NCBI RefSeq assembly: GCF_020623625.1
Contig: NC_060200.1
Location: forward strand, 310,001 to 374,000
DNA: 64,000 nt
Reading direction: 5' to 3'
Source: Saccharomycodes ludwigii
Taxonomy: Eukaryota; Ascomycota; Saccharomycetes; Saccharomycodales; Saccharomycodaceae
Shown: in pieces, positions 60,362-64,000 of the stretch
Position numbering within the stretch: the first letter of the stretch is position 1
Layout of the letters: the number at the start of each line of letters is the position of its first letter
Translations under genes and position numbers: made by a program
The notes under the pieces: model-generated
The model's database searches: none
What the model was told of the DNA's origin: nothing
Seen by the model: only the letters and a program-made list of their open reading frames with translations

Positions 60362-60976
60362 ATGGTATCTCAAAATACTAAGTCTATAGAAATGCTAAAA
60401 CAATCACAAGATCCTCACAACAAAAGGAGAAAGTTAATGAACAAGAATAAAAATGCTACATCCAAAGAAGGAGAAGTAGAAGCAGAAACCTCAACAGAAG
60501 ATATGAATGTTGTAACTGAAGAGGTGAAAGATAATCATCGCGATTACAAGGAAAATAAAGTTGATCCCACTGATTTGGAATCAATCGATGAAAATGACAT
60601 AAAGAATCAACAACTTGTAGAAATTGTTGATGATGACGAAATCGAAATTATCGAAAAACCACAGGTCCCTGAAGAAAATTTAAAAAACAGCGCTGGTGAT
60701 ATAAAAAAGCCTAATGAAGAAAACAAAAGTTTAACCGAATACAAATGTCCTATATGCTTTGAACCGCCCTCAGCTGCTGTTATTACAATATGTGGACATG
60801 TTTTCTGTACGGAATGTTTGTTTCAAATGCTTAATAGTTCAAGGACACATAGAAAACCCGGTGTTTGTGCGTTATGTAGGACGCAGGTTCCTTTAAATAA
60901 ATTTAAACTAATTATAATGAGAAAAAGAACAATTAAAAAAAAAATTACTAAATCCTCTATAGGAGACGAAAATTGA
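60362..60976 (+). CDS. SLX8: Slx8-type RING subunit of the SUMO-targeted ubiquitin ligase
   Basis: This gene encodes 204 aa (S. cerevisiae Slx8 is 274). Slx8 with Slx5 ubiquitinates SUMO-modified proteins and protects the genome during replication. The N-terminal 120 residues are charged and disordered; VEIVDDDEIEIIEKP at about 89-103 has the hydrophobic-plus-acidic form of one or two SUMO-interacting motifs. The C-terminal RING at about 127-175 is complete: CPICFEPPSAAVITICGHVF then CTECLFQM, SSRTHRKPGVCALCR, close to the Slx8 RING as recalled. A basic tail RKRTIKKKITKSS ends the protein. The gene follows RPL23 in divergent orientation, as SLX8 and RPL23B do on S. cerevisiae chromosome V. 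Confidence 0.93.
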   Translation: MVSQNTKSIEMLKQSQDPHNKRRKLMNKNKNATSKEGEVEAETSTEDMNVVTEEVKDNHRDYKENKVDPTDLESIDENDIKNQQLVEIVDDDEIEIIEKPQVPEENLKNSAGDIKKPNEENKSLTEYKCPICFEPPSAAVITICGHVFCTECLFQMLNSSRTHRKPGVCALCRTQVPLNKFKLIIMRKRTIKKKITKSSIGDEN

Positions 60977-61525
60977 GGAGTTATCGTCTAATATTGAAAA
61001 AAGGAAATAGGATATCAGTTTTAAAAGGTACCTGTTATTTGATACTACTATTTACTGGAATTCAACTCACATGTCATATGTTACTGGGCTATTATTCTAG
61101 GTTTTTGCAAAATTCGGCTATTATTATATTTATATTTTTTTTTTTTTTTTTTTGGGAGGCATTTTTTTTTTTTTTTTTTTTTTAGTTATCTTTTTGATTA
61201 AATAATATCTATAGGAATCAACATCACAAAACTTTATTACTATTTGCATTTAGAGTCTTTGTTTTTTATTCAATTAATTGTCAAATAAAATTATTAATGC
61301 TCGGTAATACTTTTTTTTTTTCCCTTTAATTTATATTTTACGAAAAACTCCTGAGTTCCATTTTTGAAAAATTACAAGACTGAAGCTGAAAAAAAAAAAA
61401 ACACATTGATAAACTATTTTATATCAAAAATATTGATATCAATTCAAATTAAAAGCTATTAATTCATATATATATGAATGGACACGTATCGAACATATAC
61501 ATGTATATTTACACCCTAAAAGATT
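60977..61525. terminator. Convergent SLX8/YBL086C-like 3' region
   Basis: These 549 bp contain T runs at 61135-61153 and 61162-61182 split by GGGAGGCA, a short palindrome ATTCATATATATATGAAT near 61461-61478, and no supported gene. Confidence 0.55.
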
Positions 61526-63520
61526 CTACTGTAAAATCCTGCTTATTGTCCAGCTCCTGTTATCTCTTAAAACCTCATCCTCATAATCAGTATCAAAATC
61601 ACCATTATTATCAGTTGTATCATCGGAAAAAGTGGTTTCGTAGTCGTTTTTGTTATTAGGGAAAGTATTTTTTTGTAAATGCGTCGTACCAAAAGTTTTA
61701 GCCCTCGGAATGTTTCCAAACTGTCTATTTCTCCAATTTAACCTTTTCTCCATATATTCTTTACTATCCATAGTAATATAATCTAATGTACTATCACCAT
61801 CTGGATCCGAATTATTATTCATAGTAGTTATACTATTTGTATCACTATTTAACTGATTATACGCCAAAAATTTGTTCAATTGATCGGTACTACTAGCATC
61901 ATTATTAATATTATTATCATCCGTTATTTGAGACCTTAAATAATCATTCTGAATTGTAGAATTATTAAGAGGTGAGCCCACTCCTTTAATAAATAAATTA
62001 GGATATGAAAGATTATAGGCAGCCTGCATCTTATAATCTTCAATACTTTCCAATTCAGATAGACGTAATGCTTGTAAATCAATTAGATCCACACCATTGT
62101 CATTCTTGGCCCAACCATCTCCGCCTTCAAATATATTTTCAATGCATTCCTTCGGAGTGTATTCGCCCGGTCTTGGATCCCAAGGTATTTGATATGTTTT
62201 TTCATAAAGTTTTTCCAGAACAGAATTGGTAAATTCGTTTTTATTGCTTTCAATTGACTTGGTATTGAATTGATGTTGAAGGCTGTGTTTGCCATTGTTA
62301 TTTTTACGTTTATGCTGAGTTAATTCATTCTGATAAGGGCTCTTAATGCTACTATTACCGCTAGTGTTATTACATAAATTGATACTTAAACGAGTAGAGC
62401 CGTTTCTTCTTAGTCTTCCATCATGGGACTTATTACTTGAAGTTGATACATTTGAAACGGTTCTTCTGTGGGTTTGTAAGTCCATGCTCCTTCTATCTCT
62501 ATGGCTAATATTGTTATTGTTATTGTTATTGTTATTGTTATTGTTTTCATTATGGTGATTGGGGAAATCTATTATGGAACTACCAGCATCAATCGCCAAT
62601 TCTGTTTCCATGTGGGCTGCTGAATTATGCATAGGATTTATATTATTATTATAATTGTTAGCAACATTCGCCGCTTGATTGGCCGCCTTAAAAGTACTAG
62701 GTAATTGACCAGATGAAAACGTGTGCGGTGCGTCAAAATCATCATATGAGCCTCTAATTAACTCCATTTGACAAGTAATACTTAAAATGGAATTAACTTT
62801 GGATTTTTGTAGCAAAAACCTATTGCTTTGAGCATTTTCCTCTTCATTAACATACTCTGAAATATTGATTGAAATAGAGCCCAATAAGATCTTTCCTGTA
62901 ACTTTATTACTGTGTCCAATCTTAGCACTAACAACAGAACTCGAACCAATAGAAGCTAAAGTCGATGATGTTGGAGCTGACCCCAAATGTGAATGATTAT
63001 TGTTGTTATTCCTTTTTTCCATTTCGTTGTCAAAGTCATTCAGGGTACCTTGACTAACTAATTTCCTAAAGGATTCTGAAGTACGGGGATTTCTAACATT
63101 GTGTTTTCCGTTATTTGTATTATTTGCCTCCTCCTCCTCTAATAAAGTATTTTCCAAAAATTCAAAATAAACCTCCAATAACAATATTTTATCTTCTAAT
63201 TTATGTTGCTTATCTACATTCAACTTAACTTGCAATGGTTTATCCAATGAATAATTCCACCTAGCTCTATGATTTTTGACTAAAACTTTGGGAGTAGCTC
63301 CTTTATATTGATGAGAATGAGTTATAGATAACACTCTTGCGGCAGATGATGGAGTCGGGGAAGAAGGGCTGAAACCACCTGATGAGGAACTACCATTACC
63401 ATCTTTAATGCTCCATTTAATATAGCAATAGCCAAATGATTGTGGGATGTTTGTTAATTCATTAATATGGAATCTAAATAAAAACTTTGGTCTCCTTGAC
63501 TTATTTTTCGATCCAAACAT
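61526..63520 (-). CDS. NT-C2 domain protein, YBL086C family
   Basis: This gene encodes 664 aa (S. cerevisiae YBL086C is about 466). The function is unknown; the yeast protein is at the cell periphery and belongs to the family with an N-terminal C2 domain like EEIG1/EHBP1. The domain opens KSRRPKFLFRFHINELTNIP and continues through KWSIKDG, the phosphorylated-looking Ser/Pro loop, RARWNYSLDKPLQVKLNVD and VYFEFLENTLLEEEE, to GKILLGSISINISEYVNEEE at about 200-220, then a loop to about 260. The second half is Asn/Ser-rich with a poly-Asn tract at about 322-334, and a conserved-looking block YQIPWDPRPGEYTPKECIEN near 440-462, then IFEGGDGW. Position next to RPL23/TEL1 agrees with YBL086C. Confidence 0.85.
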   Translation of the reverse strand: MFGSKNKSRRPKFLFRFHINELTNIPQSFGYCYIKWSIKDGNGSSSSGGFSPSSPTPSSAARVLSITHSHQYKGATPKVLVKNHRARWNYSLDKPLQVKLNVDKQHKLEDKILLLEVYFEFLENTLLEEEEANNTNNGKHNVRNPRTSESFRKLVSQGTLNDFDNEMEKRNNNNNHSHLGSAPTSSTLASIGSSSVVSAKIGHSNKVTGKILLGSISINISEYVNEEENAQSNRFLLQKSKVNSILSITCQMELIRGSYDDFDAPHTFSSGQLPSTFKAANQAANVANNYNNNINPMHNSAAHMETELAIDAGSSIIDFPNHHNENNNNNNNNNNNNISHRDRRSMDLQTHRRTVSNVSTSSNKSHDGRLRRNGSTRLSINLCNNTSGNSSIKSPYQNELTQHKRKNNNGKHSLQHQFNTKSIESNKNEFTNSVLEKLYEKTYQIPWDPRPGEYTPKECIENIFEGGDGWAKNDNGVDLIDLQALRLSELESIEDYKMQAAYNLSYPNLFIKGVGSPLNNSTIQNDYLRSQITDDNNINNDASSTDQLNKFLAYNQLNSDTNSITTMNNNSDPDGDSTLDYITMDSKEYMEKRLNWRNRQFGNIPRAKTFGTTHLQKNTFPNNKNDYETTFSDDTTDNNGDFDTDYEDEVLRDNRSWTISRILQ
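62511..62546. repeat. ATTGTT hexanucleotide run coding poly-Asn
   Basis: Six or so ATTGTT units (AACAAT on the coding strand) give poly-Asn with alternating codons, unlike the pure AAT tracts in RTG3 and the arrestin gene. Confidence 0.9.
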
Positions 63521-63725
63521 TCCAATATATTAAATAACTACAGTTTTTATTCCTCTGTGAGAAGTAAATGGTTCTGTATTAATTCCTGAAAAGGATCTTT
63601 CTATAGTGAGATGTTTAAGCTCAAATTGTACGCGATATATAGTACGCTAAAGTGATATACATAGTTGTAATTAATTTCCGTTTTGACTATTTGAAAAAGG
63701 AGATGAAAAATGAATAGGGGGAGGC

Positions 63726-63727
<2 letters not shown>

Positions 63728-63758
<31 letters not shown>

Positions 63759-63763
63759 GGGGG
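63728..63763. repeat. GT dinucleotide run followed by G8
   Basis: About fourteen GT units end in eight G residues, about 210 bp upstream of the YBL086C-like ATG. It is a Z-DNA-prone alternating purine-pyrimidine tract. Confidence 0.92.
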
Positions 63764-63950
63764 AACGAAAGAAAGAAAGACGAAATAGACCAAGGTTCGT
63801 GTAAAGGTATATTTAAAATAAACAATGAAAAAGAAAGAAAAAACGTGACCACCGTCTGATTGCGCCTTATAGTTTCGGATTTTTAGGTTATACTTTTATG
63901 TGCATTGATTTGTACGAAGCCATTTGATATTGTTATATATGTGAAAATGA

Positions 63951-63963
63951 GAACCCATACATC
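63951..63963 (+). promoter_or_regulatory. Perfect Rap1 consensus site
   Basis: GAACCCATACATC fits the Rap1 consensus RMACCCANNCAYY at every position. Rap1 drives ribosomal protein and glycolytic genes. The nearest known gene on its left starts 430 bp away, so it may serve a gene beyond the right edge. Confidence 0.55.
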
Positions 63964-64000
63964 ACACTATTCTGTATAATACCACTTTTTCTATAAGGCT

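Larger units (their letters stand above)
63521..64000. promoter_or_regulatory. Upstream region of the YBL086C-like gene and right edge
   Basis: The last 480 bp contain a GT dinucleotide run with a G8 end at 63728-63763 and a Rap1 consensus at 63951-63963. No start of a further gene is seen before the edge. Confidence 0.65.

Noticed and set aside
60973-61185. 70-codon frame after SLX8
   Set aside because: It overlaps the SLX8 stop and ends in T tracts read as Phe; it is most likely 3' UTR.

Overview
This is nuclear chromosomal DNA from a budding yeast (Saccharomycotina). It is AT-rich, gene-dense and almost intron-free, and it is full of long A/T homopolymers. Twenty-four complete protein genes, one partial gene and one tRNA gene can be supported. 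Three genes are split by introns with typical budding-yeast signals: GTATGT donor where seen, TACTAAC branch point, AG acceptor. I see no transposon, virus-derived element, CRISPR array or rDNA, and no secondary-metabolite or other novel multi-gene system.

Layout, left to right: a partial unknown gene (-); RTG3 (-); SFT2 (+); ECM21/CSR2-type arrestin (-); APL4 (+); YOP1 (-); tRNA-Phe (+); ATH1 (-); ATP1 (+); CCL1 (+); YME1 (-); BRN1 (-); an MFS sugar porter (-); an MRX3-like hotdog protein (+); GLO3 (+); ROX3/MED19 (+); RPL32 (+, intron before the ATG); SCS2/SCS22 VAP (-, intron); MAP2 (-); MRP21 (+); AVT5/AVT6 (+); SHO1 (+); TEL1 (-); RPL23 (-, intron); SLX8 (+); and a YBL086C-like NT-C2 protein (-).

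The most informative large-scale signal is gene order. As I recall the S. cerevisiae map, the genes interleave a chromosome II-left series (RTG3, SFT2, ECM21, ATP1, BRN1, MRX3, ROX3, RPL32, SCS22, MAP2, MRP21, AVT5, TEL1, RPL23A, YBL086C) with a chromosome XVI-right series (CSR2, APL4, YOP1, ATH1, CCL1, YME1) in the left half and a chromosome V-right series (GLO3, SCS2, AVT6, SHO1, RPL23B, SLX8) in the right half. Each S. cerevisiae duplicate pair (ECM21/CSR2, SCS2/SCS22, AVT5/AVT6, RPL23A/B) is represented once. This is the pattern expected of a lineage that branched before the whole-genome duplication. Base composition and poly-Asn tracts would suit Saccharomycodaceae or another AT-rich non-duplicated yeast, but the species cannot be fixed from this window.

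The genes are ordinary housekeeping genes and do not form a functional cluster. They cover retrograde signalling, vesicle traffic (SFT2, APL4, GLO3), ER shape and contact sites (YOP1, SCS2), mitochondria (ATP1, YME1, MRP21, possibly MRX3), transcription (CCL1, ROX3), chromosome maintenance (BRN1, TEL1, SLX8), translation (RPL32, RPL23, MAP2), nutrient transport and osmosensing. Points worth a second look are the merged gene order, an unusual long-tailed sugar porter at the synteny switch, long introns including one in the VAP gene, an intronless tRNA-Phe, GC-rich minisatellites in promoters, coding microsatellites (including in TEL1), and homopolymers up to 38 bp.
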